From Bacilli bacterium (GTDB lineage Bacteria; Bacillota_I; Bacilli_A; RF39; UBA660): a stretch of DNA of 64,000 bases. Both the position numbers and the translations under genes were made by a program. Where the stretch lies: NCBI GenBank assembly GCA_900768815.1, contig CAAGEE010000018.1, positions 124,001 through 188,000 on the forward strand, read 5' to 3'. Positions within the stretch are counted from its first letter, which is position 1. Every line of letters begins with the position of its first letter. The notes below the pieces were generated by a model that was not told where the DNA came from, made no database searches, and saw only the letters and a list, made by a program, of their open reading frames with translations. Of the stretch, positions 50,585-59,942 are shown in pieces.

Positions 50585-52927
50585 ATGCCAGTGTTATCTA
50601 GAAAAGAATTAAGCTTAATGAATAAGTATTTTAGGGCATTAAATTATTTGTCTGTTGCTCAATTATATTTGTTAGATAATCCTTTAGTTAGAAGAGGACT
50701 TGTTATAACTGATATTAAACCTAATGTGGTTGGACATTGGGGAACTGCTCCAGGACAAAATTTTATTTATATGCATTTAAATAGAATTATAAAAAAATAT
50801 GATTTAAAAATGATATATTTATCAGGACCTGGGCATGGTGGTCAGGCGATGATTGCTAATAATTATTTAGAGGGAGTATATACTAAGTTTTATCCAGAAA
50901 TAACTGAGGATGAGGCAGGACTTAAAAAGTTATGTAAGCAATTTAGTTTTCCGGGTGGAGTATCTTCACATGTTGCACCTGAGACTCCAGGATCTATTCA
51001 TGAGGGTGGAGAATTAGGGTATAGTTTATCACATGCAGCAGGAGCGGTTTTAGATAATCCGGAATTAATAGCGGCTTGTGTTATAGGTGATGGTGAAGCA
51101 GAAACTGGTCCTTTAGCAACTTCTTGGAATATAAATAAATTTTTAAATCCTAAGACTGATGGTGTTGTCTTACCAATTTTACATCGTAATGGCTTTAAGA
51201 TAGCTAATCCTACTATATTTGGTAGAATGAGTATAGAAGAGATGGAAGATTTTTTCTATGGACTTAGTTGGAAACCATATTTTGTTTTTGGATCTGATCC
51301 TATGAAAATGCATGAGAAAATGGCCGAAACATTAGATAAGGTTGTTAAGGATATAAAGAAGATTAAGAAAACTGGGGTTGGAAATTATCCGATGATTGTT
51401 TTAACTACACCAAAAGGCTGGACTGGTCCTAAAGAAGTTGGTTCTAAAAAAATGGAAGGAAGTTTTAGAGCTCATCAAGTACCAATTCCAATAACTAGAG
51501 AGAATCCTGAGAATATAAAAGTAATAGAAAAATGGTTACTAAGTTATCATCCAGAAGAGTTATTTGATGCGAATGGTAGACTTATAAAAGAACTTAGAGA
51601 ATTGTGTCCTGCTCCAAGTAAGTGTATGGGAGCTAGTAATTATGCTAATGGGGGATTATTATTAAAAGAGATAAATACACCTAATTGGCAAGATTATGCA
51701 GTTGATGTTAAGACTCCAGGATGTATAGTTGGACAAGATACAATGGAGCTTGGTAAATATATAAGAGATGTATTTGTTTTAAATAAAGAGAATAAGAACT
51801 TTAGAATATTTGGACCAGATGAGGCTTTATCTAATAGATTTAATCATGTATTTGAAGTTGAAAATAGAACTTGGAACTTTAAGAATATTAGACCAGATGA
51901 TGAGTATTTATCTAATACTGGTAGAGTAATGGATTCATATTTGTCTGAACATTTATGTCAAGGTATGTTAGAAGGATATTTACTTACTGGTAGATATGGT
52001 TTTATTCATAGTTATGAGGCGTTTGTTAGAATAGTTGATTCAATGGCTAGTCAACATGCTAAATGGTTAAAAGTATGTAATCAAATTCCTTGGAGAGCAC
52101 CAATAGCATCTTTAAACTATTTACTTGTATCACATGTTTTTCAACAAGACCATAACGGATATACGCATCAAGATCCAGGCTTTTTGAATCATTTGGTTAC
52201 GAAAAAAGCTGATGTTGTTAGAATGTATTTACCTCCAGATACTAATTGTTTACTTTCTTGTTTTGAACATTGTATTAGAACTAAGAATTATGTAAATGTA
52301 ATAGTGGCTTCTAAACATCCTAGACCTCAATGGTTAACTAAGGAACAAGCAAAAGAACATTGTACTAAGGGATTAGGAGTTTGGGACTTTGCTAGTAATG
52401 ATTGTGGAAACCCTGATGTTATAATGGCTTGTTGTGGAGAAACACCAACCCTTGAGACACTAGCAGCAGTTGATATATTAAGAAAGACAGTTAAGGGTAT
52501 TAAGATTAGAGTAGTTAATGTAGTTGACTTAATGAAGTTACAATCTCCGGAGACACATCCACATGGTATGAGTGATCAAGAGTATAATGCTATATTTACA
52601 AAGAATAAACCAATTATATTTAATTTTCATGGATATCCATCATTAATTCATCAATTGACATATAAAAGAGAAAATAGAAATATTCATGTACATGGATATA
52701 AAGAAGAAGGAACAATCACAACTACTTTTGATATAAGAGTACAAAATGAAATAGATAGATTCCATTTAGTAATAGCGGCATTAAAAGAAATACCAAGGTA
52801 TACTGATGTTTCTAAAGCTCTTGTTGATTGGTGTTTGGATATGCTAAATAAACATAAAAACTATATTAGAGAGTATGGAGAGGATATGCCATATATTCAA
52901 AATTGGAAATGGAATATTAAAGATTAA
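50585..52927 (+). CDS. xfp: Xylulose-5-phosphate/fructose-6-phosphate phosphoketolase
   Basis: A thiamine diphosphate enzyme that splits xylulose-5-P or fructose-6-P with phosphate into acetyl-phosphate plus a triose or tetrose phosphate; the key step of heterofermentative and bifid pathways. The 780 residues fit the family. Motifs: GHWGTAPGQNFIYMHLNRII, GPGHGGQAMIANNYLEG, PETPGSIHEGGELGYSL, TPP-binding GDGEAETGPLATSW, and the C-terminal region with QDHNGYTHQDPGF and HGMSDQEYNAIF. Start ATG 50585 behind AGGAGGG; the GTG at 50579 overlaps the ribosome site. It has its own promoter and terminator. Confidence 0.97.
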   Translation: MPVLSRKELSLMNKYFRALNYLSVAQLYLLDNPLVRRGLVITDIKPNVVGHWGTAPGQNFIYMHLNRIIKKYDLKMIYLSGPGHGGQAMIANNYLEGVYTKFYPEITEDEAGLKKLCKQFSFPGGVSSHVAPETPGSIHEGGELGYSLSHAAGAVLDNPELIAACVIGDGEAETGPLATSWNINKFLNPKTDGVVLPILHRNGFKIANPTIFGRMSIEEMEDFFYGLSWKPYFVFGSDPMKMHEKMAETLDKVVKDIKKIKKTGVGNYPMIVLTTPKGWTGPKEVGSKKMEGSFRAHQVPIPITRENPENIKVIEKWLLSYHPEELFDANGRLIKELRELCPAPSKCMGASNYANGGLLLKEINTPNWQDYAVDVKTPGCIVGQDTMELGKYIRDVFVLNKENKNFRIFGPDEALSNRFNHVFEVENRTWNFKNIRPDDEYLSNTGRVMDSYLSEHLCQGMLEGYLLTGRYGFIHSYEAFVRIVDSMASQHAKWLKVCNQIPWRAPIASLNYLLVSHVFQQDHNGYTHQDPGFLNHLVTKKADVVRMYLPPDTNCLLSCFEHCIRTKNYVNVIVASKHPRPQWLTKEQAKEHCTKGLGVWDFASNDCGNPDVIMACCGETPTLETLAAVDILRKTVKGIKIRVVNVVDLMKLQSPETHPHGMSDQEYNAIFTKNKPIIFNFHGYPSLIHQLTYKRENRNIHVHGYKEEGTITTTFDIRVQNEIDRFHLVIAALKEIPRYTDVSKALVDWCLDMLNKHKNYIREYGEDMPYIQNWKWNIKD

Positions 52928-52954
52928 AGAATGCAAACTTGTCATTCTTTTTTT
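52928..52954 (+). terminator. xfp terminator
   Basis: AGAATG-loop-CATTCT followed by TTTTTTT. Confidence 0.75.
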
Positions 52955-53065
52955 CTGTAATTGGTTGTCTTTTCATTATATTTATTGTAAAATTAGTTTT
53001 AGATAATAGAAGATGGAAAGTTAGGATATTTTGTTATTTTAACTACTTTAAAGGGAGTGTGCTTT

Positions 53066-54931
53066 GTGTTATTTAGTTCTGCAATAAGTTTAGTTGGATT
53101 ATGCTATTCGATTGTTATAATGTGTTTATACTTATGGAAAAGAAGAGTAAAAAGTGAAAGAAAAATAGCTAATTTATTTTTTACAATTTTAGTAGTTTTT
53201 TTAGTATTTTTAGGTTTTCTTGATATAGGTTGTGTCTGTGCAATAGCTGGTATGGATAAGCATCCAGTTTTTACGGAAATATTATGTAGAATCCATATTT
53301 TAGCTGACATAATTTTTACTTCTATTTCGTTAGTTTATATTTATTCGGTTACAATAAATGAATCTCTTATTGCAAATTATACTAAGGTTAGAAGAATACT
53401 TGGTGTTTCTTTAATAGTTATTGATATGTTAATTTATTTACTTACTTTTATGTTGCCAATTGTATATCATGCTAATATAAATCCTAATTATTTATTGATT
53501 GGTGGTCCCGGAATGTATCCTATATATGTTTTATCTTTAATGGGAGCATTTGGTTCTGTTATTATGCTATGGAAGTATAAGAAAACTAATCCTAAAGAGT
53601 TAAATGCTCCTGTAGCATATTTTAGTATAGTATTTTTATTCTTTTCAATAATTGTATTTGTTTTCTTTAATTATCGGTTTAATATGATTTATATAATGTA
53701 TGTATTTTTAATAAATGCTTTCTTTTTTACAGTTGAAAGCCAGGATACTAAGTTGTTAGCTCAAGCTGAAGAAAGTCGTCGTGAAGCTGAGGCTGCAAAT
53801 AAAGCTAAAAGTGATTTTTTAGCAAGTATTTCTCATGAAATTAGAACACCTATGAATACTATTTTAGGATTTAGTCAGGCTTTACTTGAGGAAAAAAATT
53901 TAACACAGGATATGGTTAAGCACGATGTTAAAGATATTAAACAAGCTTCTGGTGATTTACTAGAACTTATTAATAATATCTTGGATGTTTCTAGAATTGA
54001 ATCTGGTAAGGAAACTTTAGAGAATAAAGAGTATAGAATTGAAGATTTATTAATGGAAATTAATAGTATTATATCTGCTAAAGTGAGCCGTGATGTATTA
54101 GACTTTAAAATAAATGTTGATGGTAATATTCCTACTAAGTTTAAGGGAGATTCTGATAAAATATATAAAATATTAGTTAATATTTTAGCCAATGCTATTA
54201 GTCATACTAAATTTGGTAGTGTATCTTTGGATGTTGGTGGAGCTTATGTTGGGGATATTTATAAGTTGAGTTTAATTGTTGCTAATACTGGTCATGAAAT
54301 GACAGAGGCAGAATTTAATAGAAGTTTTGAGGATTTTTCTGAGGGTGGCTCATCTATTGGTACAGATAGTATTAAGTTGGGACTTATTGTTGCTAAAAGA
54401 CTTATAGAGATGTTGGGTGGAACAATTGATTTTAGAAATGAAAAAGGAAAGGGTACTAGGTATCTTATTAGTCTTGATCAAGTTGTTATTGATGATATGA
54501 AAGTTGGAGCTATTTCCTTTGATAACTCTGGGGTAGTTGAAAGCAAACCACTTGATTTATCTGGTAAAAAAGTATTGGTTGTTGATGATAATATTGTTAA
54601 TATTAAGTTAGCTACACGTTTATTGGAACAATTTAATTTAGAAATTAGTAGTTGTTTGAATGGTAGAGATTGTATTGAATTAATTAAGAAAAATAATTAT
54701 GATGTGGTATTTTTAGATCATATGATGCCTGATTTAGATGGTATTGCTACTGTTCATATTTTAAGAGATGATGGTTGTACAATTCCAATTATTGCCTTAA
54801 CGGCTAATTCTTATTCTGGTTCTAGAGATAGATATATTAGTGAAGGATTTACCGATTATCTGGCTAAGCCGTTTAAATATAAAGATTTGCATAAAATTTT
54901 GCAAAAGTATTTAGGAGGTGATGGTGAATGA
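53066..54931 (+). CDS. Hybrid histidine kinase with degenerate ATPase domain
   Basis: A 621-residue protein; GTG 53066 is 8 bases after GGGAG, whereas GTG 53057 abuts it. Seven transmembrane helices in the first 225 residues form a sensor module; a short coiled coil leads to the H-box ASISHEIRTPMNTILGF (His at about 257). The ATPase domain keeps an N-box (NILANAISH) but its G1 box is VANTGHEM (D to N) and its G2 region is GTDSIKLGLIV without the GTGLGL loop, so ATP binding is questionable. A receiver domain follows (VLVVDDNIVN, FLDHMMPDLDG, IALTANSYSG, LAKPF). It may act as a phosphorelay acceptor or pseudokinase partner of the overlapping downstream kinase. Confidence 0.85.
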   Translation: MLFSSAISLVGLCYSIVIMCLYLWKRRVKSERKIANLFFTILVVFLVFLGFLDIGCVCAIAGMDKHPVFTEILCRIHILADIIFTSISLVYIYSVTINESLIANYTKVRRILGVSLIVIDMLIYLLTFMLPIVYHANINPNYLLIGGPGMYPIYVLSLMGAFGSVIMLWKYKKTNPKELNAPVAYFSIVFLFFSIIVFVFFNYRFNMIYIMYVFLINAFFFTVESQDTKLLAQAEESRREAEAANKAKSDFLASISHEIRTPMNTILGFSQALLEEKNLTQDMVKHDVKDIKQASGDLLELINNILDVSRIESGKETLENKEYRIEDLLMEINSIISAKVSRDVLDFKINVDGNIPTKFKGDSDKIYKILVNILANAISHTKFGSVSLDVGGAYVGDIYKLSLIVANTGHEMTEAEFNRSFEDFSEGGSSIGTDSIKLGLIVAKRLIEMLGGTIDFRNEKGKGTRYLISLDQVVIDDMKVGAISFDNSGVVESKPLDLSGKKVLVVDDNIVNIKLATRLLEQFNLEISSCLNGRDCIELIKKNNYDVVFLDHMMPDLDGIATVHILRDDGCTIPIIALTANSYSGSRDRYISEGFTDYLAKPFKYKDLHKILQKYLGGDGE

Positions 54932-57900
54932 TTTTAATGACTAGTATATTTAATTTAGGAGAAAATATTTCAACTAGTTTATTTCTTGTTTTAACTTGTT
55001 TAGCATTTACTGGCTTTTTAACAACTATATACTATTCTAAGGTTAGAGAACCAGTTTTAAGAAGTAAATTGTATTCAATTAATTTAATTTTAGTACTTTT
55101 TGTATTAATCTCTGAACTTGTGTATATTCTTTCAGTTGGATATTTAAATTTTCCTATTGTTTCTAATGTTATTGCTATTATTCATTGGTTAGGGTTTATC
55201 CTATGGATAGGATTGTTTTGTATATATTGTTTTGTTTATTTATGTAATTTAAATTTTAAATCGTTTAAAGAACTATGTAAGAATAGTCCTAGAATATTAG
55301 TTATAGTGATTTCTGTTTTCTTAATATTTATTGTTTATTTAGTTTTACCTAAGGCTAATTTGAATACTCTTAGTTCTGGATTTATTTCTGGTTTTGCTGA
55401 ATATATAACTCTTGCTTGTTTGACATTAATGTGTACGTGTGTACTTGTTGCTACACATACTACTTTTAGTCAATCTGAGGTAAAGAGAAGAGTTGCTATT
55501 ACACTTATTATGATTGTCATGGCTATTATGCTTGTAGCACAAATATTTATTAATCAAGTTTGTATTTATGTAATTTGTTGTTCTTTACAGGTGTTCTTCT
55601 TATATTTTATTATTGAGAATCCTGATATTCATTTAGTTAGTGAAATTGATGATTTAAAATCTGATATTGATAAATCCAATAAATCTAAGACAGATTTCTT
55701 ATCTAATATGTCTCATGAAATTAGAACACCTATGAATGCTATTATAGGTTTTAGTGATTCATTACTTAATACAAATGAATTTAATGAGGAAAATGCTAGA
55801 ACTGATATTCAAAGTATTGCTACTGCTGGTACTAATTTAGTGGATATTATTAATAATATTTTAGATATTTCTAAGATTGAATCTGGTAATGATACTTTAG
55901 CAAATAGAGAATGTAGTATTGCAAAGATAGTTAAGGATTTATCTAGTGTTATTGAATCTAGATTGGGTAATAGTCCAGTTAAGCTATATGTTGATATGGA
56001 TGAACAAATTCCTTCTAAGGTTTATGCAGATGCTACTAAACTTTATCAAATATTATTAAATATTACTAATAATGCTGTTAAGTATACAGAAGTTGGTAAG
56101 ATTAGAGTATCAATGGTAGCAGAGAAGAATGGTGTTGATTCTATACTTTTACATATTAAAATTTCAGATACTGGTTATGGTATTAAGAAAGAGGATTTTG
56201 GTAAGCTCTTTGAAAAATTCTCTAGACTTGATAATGCTGTTTCTAATGAAATTGAAGGTACAGGTTTAGGTCTTGTAATTACTAAAAAATTTGTTGATTT
56301 AATGGGTGGTAAAATCTGGTTTGAGAGTGAATATGAAGTAGGTACAACATTTTATGTTGATGTACCTTTAAAGGTTATTGATCCAACGCCTATCGGTAGT
56401 GTTACACAGACTAATGTGACAACTAGGGTAACTGATTTCTTGGATTGTACGGACTTTACGGCTTTGGTAGTTGATGATAGTCAATTAAATTTGAAAGTTT
56501 CTGAGAGATTACTTAAAAAGTATAATTTTAAAGTTGATACTGCTAATTCTGGTAAAGATTGTATTTATAAATTTAAATATGGTAATCATTATGATATTAT
56601 TTTCTTAGATCATATGATGCCTGGTATGGATGGTATTGAAACAATTAGAATACTTCGTAGATTAGATGATTATGAAATTCCTCCTATAATTGCTTTAACA
56701 GCTAATGTAATGAATGGTATGGGTGAAAAGTATCTTGCTGAAGGTTTTGATGGTTATTTACCAATGCCTATCGATACAGTAGAACTTGATAAAATTATAC
56801 ATAAGTTCTTTGATGGCAAGACGCTTGGTATAGTAGGCGAAAGAAAAATTTATACTCCTGAAGAGATGACTTCACTAATACCTATGAAAGATGAGAAAGT
56901 TGCAGAAAAGGCAGTTGAGACAAAAGTAGAAGCAGAGCCTAAGGTTGAAGAAAGTTCTGTTGAAGAAAAGGCAGTTGAGACAAAAGTAGATACTGAGCCT
57001 AAGGTTGAGGAGAGTGCTGTTGCAGAAAAGGCAGTTGAGACAAAAGTGGATACAGAGCCTAAGATTGAAGAAAGTTCTGTTGCAGAAAAGGCCGTTGAGA
57101 CAAAAGTAGAAGCAGAGCCTAAGGTTGAAGAGAGTGCTGTTGCAGAGAAGGCAGTTGAGACAAAAGTAGAAGCAGAGCCTAAGGTTGAAGAGAGAGCTGT
57201 TACAGAAAAGTCCGTTGAGACAAAAGTAGAAGCAGAGCCTAAGGTTGAAGAGAGTGCTGTTGCAGAAAAGGCCGTTGAGACAAAAGTAGAAGCAGAGCCT
57301 AAGGTTGAAGAGAGTGCTGTTACAGAAAAGTCCGTTGAGACAAAAGTAGAAGCAGAGCCTAAGGTTGAAGAGAGTGCTGTTACAGAAAAGGCCGTTGAGA
57401 CAAAAGTAGAAACAGAGCCTAAGGTTGAAGAAAGTGCTGTTGCAGAAAAGGCCGTTGAGACAAAAGTGGATACAGAGCCTAAGATTGAAGAGAGTGCTGT
57501 TGCAGAAAAGGCCGTTGAGACAAAAGTAGAAACTGATGCTAAAGTGGAGATTGCCACTGATAAAAGTGAAGCAGCTATGGAGAAGTTTTTACGTGACAAA
57601 GGTGTTGACATGGATAAGTCTTTGGAACTTCTTGGTGATATGGAAATGTATAATATGACTTTAGGTGATTTTATATCTGATGTTCCTTCTAAATGGGCTA
57701 GAATTAATCAATATAAAGATGAGGCTAATATGCATGATTATGCGATTGATGTACATTCTTTAAAGAGCGACTGTAAATATTTAGGATTTATGAAGTTAGC
57801 AGATGTTAGTTATCAACATGAATTAAAGAGTAAGGAAGAGGATGTTAACTTTGTTAATTCTAACTTTGAAGAGTTAACTGTTGAATATAATAAAGTCATT

Positions 57901-57948
57901 AAATTGGTTAATGAATATATTGCTAGATTTGGAATAGTCAAAGAATAA
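54928..57948 (+). CDS. Hybrid histidine kinase with receiver, 20-residue repeats and HPt
   Basis: A 1006-residue protein whose ATG overlaps the stop of the previous kinase (ATGA). In order: about seven transmembrane helices (1-225), H-box SNMSHEIRTPMNAIIGF (His about 262), intact ATPase (N-box NITNNAVKYT, G1 ISDTGYG, G2 EGTGLGLVI), receiver domain (about 508-625: VVDDSQLN, FLDHMMPGMDG, IALTANVMNG), a linker of eleven 20-residue repeats (652-871), and a C-terminal HPt domain with DVHSLKSDCKYLGF. With the upstream gene it forms a complete phosphorelay except for an output DNA-binding regulator, which is not encoded nearby. Confidence 0.9.
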   Translation: MILMTSIFNLGENISTSLFLVLTCLAFTGFLTTIYYSKVREPVLRSKLYSINLILVLFVLISELVYILSVGYLNFPIVSNVIAIIHWLGFILWIGLFCIYCFVYLCNLNFKSFKELCKNSPRILVIVISVFLIFIVYLVLPKANLNTLSSGFISGFAEYITLACLTLMCTCVLVATHTTFSQSEVKRRVAITLIMIVMAIMLVAQIFINQVCIYVICCSLQVFFLYFIIENPDIHLVSEIDDLKSDIDKSNKSKTDFLSNMSHEIRTPMNAIIGFSDSLLNTNEFNEENARTDIQSIATAGTNLVDIINNILDISKIESGNDTLANRECSIAKIVKDLSSVIESRLGNSPVKLYVDMDEQIPSKVYADATKLYQILLNITNNAVKYTEVGKIRVSMVAEKNGVDSILLHIKISDTGYGIKKEDFGKLFEKFSRLDNAVSNEIEGTGLGLVITKKFVDLMGGKIWFESEYEVGTTFYVDVPLKVIDPTPIGSVTQTNVTTRVTDFLDCTDFTALVVDDSQLNLKVSERLLKKYNFKVDTANSGKDCIYKFKYGNHYDIIFLDHMMPGMDGIETIRILRRLDDYEIPPIIALTANVMNGMGEKYLAEGFDGYLPMPIDTVELDKIIHKFFDGKTLGIVGERKIYTPEEMTSLIPMKDEKVAEKAVETKVEAEPKVEESSVEEKAVETKVDTEPKVEESAVAEKAVETKVDTEPKIEESSVAEKAVETKVEAEPKVEESAVAEKAVETKVEAEPKVEERAVTEKSVETKVEAEPKVEESAVAEKAVETKVEAEPKVEESAVTEKSVETKVEAEPKVEESAVTEKAVETKVETEPKVEESAVAEKAVETKVDTEPKIEESAVAEKAVETKVETDAKVEIATDKSEAAMEKFLRDKGVDMDKSLELLGDMEMYNMTLGDFISDVPSKWARINQYKDEANMHDYAIDVHSLKSDCKYLGFMKLADVSYQHELKSKEEDVNFVNSNFEELTVEYNKVIKLVNEYIARFGIVKE
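56881..57540 (+). repeat. 60-bp tandem repeat, eleven units, within kinase gene
   Basis: Eleven consecutive 60-base units encode variants of EAEPKVEESAVAEKAVETKV. The first unit is diverged at its start. Variation is concentrated at three positions (E/D-A/T at the start, S/A/V, A/T before EK, and A/S before VETKV), and a two-unit pattern (…AVAEKAV… then …AVTEKSV…) is itself repeated, pointing to recent unequal exchange. Because the unit is a multiple of three, changes in copy number keep the frame. Confidence 0.95.
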
Positions 57949-57957
57949 GTTTTTTAA

Positions 57958-57988
57958 GTAGAAACATTAATTTGTTTCTACTTTTTTT
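57958..57988 (+). terminator. Kinase operon terminator
   Basis: GTAGAAAC-loop-GTTTCTAC followed by TTTTTTT. Confidence 0.85.
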
Positions 57989-58012
57989 CAAAAAAAAGAA
58001 GGATAAACCTTC
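57989..58012 (-). terminator. Terminator of the minus-strand gene
   Basis: Minus strand GAAGG-TTTAT-CCTTC followed by TTTTTTTT; back to back with the kinase terminator. Confidence 0.75.
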
Positions 58013-58722
58013 TAACTAAATGTTTTTGTTACTGAATTATATTCAATTACTGTCTTTGAACCATTTATATTGGTAAGATATAGATATAATTTATTATCTT
58101 TTTCTAATGGGATTACTTGATATATATTCATTATTTCATTATTTGTTAATTTTATATTATTATTGTTATAGACATTAACTATTCCTGATTGTAATGTTAT
58201 TACATAATTTTCTGTTATTTCAATATCATTAAACTCTGTATTTAGTATTAGACTACCATTTTTATTGATTAGACCTTTTTTACTATTTTTAGTAACAATA
58301 CCAATGTTTTTATTTAATGTTTTTTCAGGATAAGTATCAAATATGTAGTAGTTTGATTTTATATCAATGTTATAAATTATGTATTTATTGTTGTCATAGA
58401 TTGGAATAAAAGAGTCATAATCTATTGTAAATTGATTAATTTCTGGTGTTTTTATTTCACAGCTATTTATACAAGTATATGTGTCTACAATTTTTTTGCC
58501 ATTGAAGAATGATATTTTATTATTTTCAATTTTATATTTAAAACTTTTATTGTTTGCGATGCTTATGTATGAAGCATCTTCTGCTTTTTGTTCTTTATTA
58601 TATTTTTGATTTACCCAAATTATTGTTCCTATTATAGTAAGTATTATAGTAAATATTATTGCACCAATAATTATTAAGTCTGTTTTTTCCAATTTTTTTC
58701 TTTCTTTTTCTACATTGTTCAT
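58012..58722 (-). CDS. Membrane-anchored WG-like protein of unknown function
   Basis: A 236-residue protein with a charged N-terminus, one transmembrane helix (about 15-37, LIIIGAIIFTIILTIIGTIIW) and an external beta-rich domain with KNSKKGLINKNGSLILNTEFND, a WG-repeat-like stretch also seen in the larger protein at 31651. One disulfide-capable pair (TCINSC). Read toward the kinase operon, with its own terminator. Family only tentatively recognised. Confidence 0.65.
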   Translation of the reverse strand: MNNVEKERKKLEKTDLIIIGAIIFTIILTIIGTIIWVNQKYNKEQKAEDASYISIANNKSFKYKIENNKISFFNGKKIVDTYTCINSCEIKTPEINQFTIDYDSFIPIYDNNKYIIYNIDIKSNYYIFDTYPEKTLNKNIGIVTKNSKKGLINKNGSLILNTEFNDIEITENYVITLQSGIVNVYNNNNIKLTNNEIMNIYQVIPLEKDNKLYLYLTNINGSKTVIEYNSVTKTFS

Positions 58723-58812
58723 TCCTTTTTTACCTCATCTTTATTCTATTTATATATAGTATATCATAAGTCACTTGAATATTTTATTTTTTTTTGGAAA
58801 TATTAGTAATAA

Positions 58813-58839
58813 TTAGCACTTACTATTGACAAGTGCTAA
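58813..58839 (+). promoter_or_regulatory. CIRCE operator of hsp20
   Basis: TTAGCACTT-9 bases-AAGTGCTAA: a perfect inverted repeat. Promoter TTGACA (58826-58831), 17 bases, TATAAC (58849-58854) overlaps it. Confidence 0.93.
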
Positions 58840-58885
58840 AAATAGTGGTATAACTTATATTGTAAATGAAAGGAAGATGATAAGT

Positions 58886-59281
58886 ATGGATTTAATTCCA
58901 AGAAAATTTTATTTAGATGATGTTTTTGATGACTTTTTACCAACAAAGAGGGAACAAAACATGAAATGTGATATTTATGAAAAAGATGGAAATTACCATA
59001 TTGAAATGGATGTTCCTGGTTTTTCAAAAAAAGATATTTCAGTTGAGGCTAAAGATGGATATTTAACAGTTTCTGCTTCTAAGAATAGTGAAAACAACGA
59101 AGAGGATGAAAATAAAAATTATATTCGTCGTGAAAGAGTTTATGGTAAATATGAGAGATCTTTCTATCTTGGTGATTTAGATCAAGATAAGATTGATGCA
59201 ACATTCGATAATGGATGTTTAAAGATTACTGTTCCTAAGAAAGCTGAAGTTGATAATAGAAAAGTTATCGAAATCAAATAA
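58886..59281 (+). CDS. Hsp20 small heat-shock protein
   Basis: A 131-residue alpha-crystallin-type chaperone that holds unfolding proteins. Start ATG 58886 after AGGAAGATGATAAGT; earlier in-frame ATGs overlap the promoter or ribosome site. N-terminus MDLIPRKFYLDDVFDDFLP, then the alpha-crystallin domain (CDIYEKDGNYHIEMDVPGF ... LTVSA ... YIRRERVYGKYERSFYL ... ATFDNGCLKITVPK) ending KVIEIK with the I-x-I motif. CIRCE control indicates HrcA regulation. Confidence 0.95.
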   Translation: MDLIPRKFYLDDVFDDFLPTKREQNMKCDIYEKDGNYHIEMDVPGFSKKDISVEAKDGYLTVSASKNSENNEEDENKNYIRRERVYGKYERSFYLGDLDQDKIDATFDNGCLKITVPKKAEVDNRKVIEIK

Positions 59282-59288
59282 ATTATAT

Positions 59289-59318
59289 AAGTACCTCATA
59301 GATTGAGGTACTTTTCTT
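59289..59318 (+). terminator. hsp20 terminator
   Basis: AAGTACCTCA-TAGAT-TGAGGTACTT followed by TTCTTTTTC; leads into TTGACT of the next promoter. Confidence 0.8.
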
Positions 59319-59367
59319 TTTCTTGACTATTATTTTGTTGTTGATATAATAATGTAGAGAGGTGGTT

Positions 59368-59895
59368 ATGATGAGAGAAAAGAAAAATAGAGGTTTTCCG
59401 ATTGTTATTGTGGTAATTATGATTGTTATTATCTTCTATTTGATTGCGACAGCTAAACAGCCATATGTAGAATGCAGTAAAAAAAGTACTGATGTTTTTG
59501 GGATTACTATAAAAGAGAATTTAACAACCTCATTAGATAGCAATAAAATAAGTGAAATGACTCTTACTAAAACTATTGTATTTCCTGATAAATATTTAGA
59601 AGATGATGAGTACTTGGAAGGATTTAGATTTGCTTTAGAAAAGTCTTATGCATATTTAGATAAAGATGTAGTAAAAGTAACAATGGGAGATAATTACTTG
59701 ACTGTTACTGTTAAGGCTAAAAACAATGAGACTATTATACTTAATAATATTGAGTTTTATGATAATAATGGATTACAAATAAAGATTAATCCTAATACTA
59801 AGAGCAGTGATGTAGTTACTTTAAGTATTAATGATAAATATACTGAGGGAGAATTAATGACTCATTTGAAGAATAATGGTTATGTATGTAAATAG
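59368..59895 (+). CDS. Membrane-anchored protein of unknown function
   Basis: A 175-residue protein with one N-terminal transmembrane helix (about 11-30, FPIVIVVIMIVIIFYLIAT) and an external domain of about 145 residues containing FVYLEDDEYLEG-like acidic stretches, one cysteine near each end (YVECSKK, GYVCK) that could pair. ATG 59368 and 59371 are both possible behind GAGGTGG. The general shape resembles small lipoprotein-like DUF1307 proteins, but I cannot assign it. Confidence 0.65.
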   Translation: MMREKKNRGFPIVIVVIMIVIIFYLIATAKQPYVECSKKSTDVFGITIKENLTTSLDSNKISEMTLTKTIVFPDKYLEDDEYLEGFRFALEKSYAYLDKDVVKVTMGDNYLTVTVKAKNNETIILNNIEFYDNNGLQIKINPNTKSSDVVTLSINDKYTEGELMTHLKNNGYVCK

Positions 59896-59942
59896 GGCTT
59901 TTATAAGTTCTATTTTTAATGTGAAGAAGGGATACTTTTGTT

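Noticed and set aside
56881..57540. CRISPR-like regular repeat
   Set aside because: Units are contiguous with no unique spacers and encode in-frame protein repeats.
56850..57611. Minus-strand 253-codon ORF opposite the kinase repeats
   Set aside because: A by-product of the 60-bp tandem repeat lacking stops on the reverse strand; no RBS and only repeat-derived sequence.
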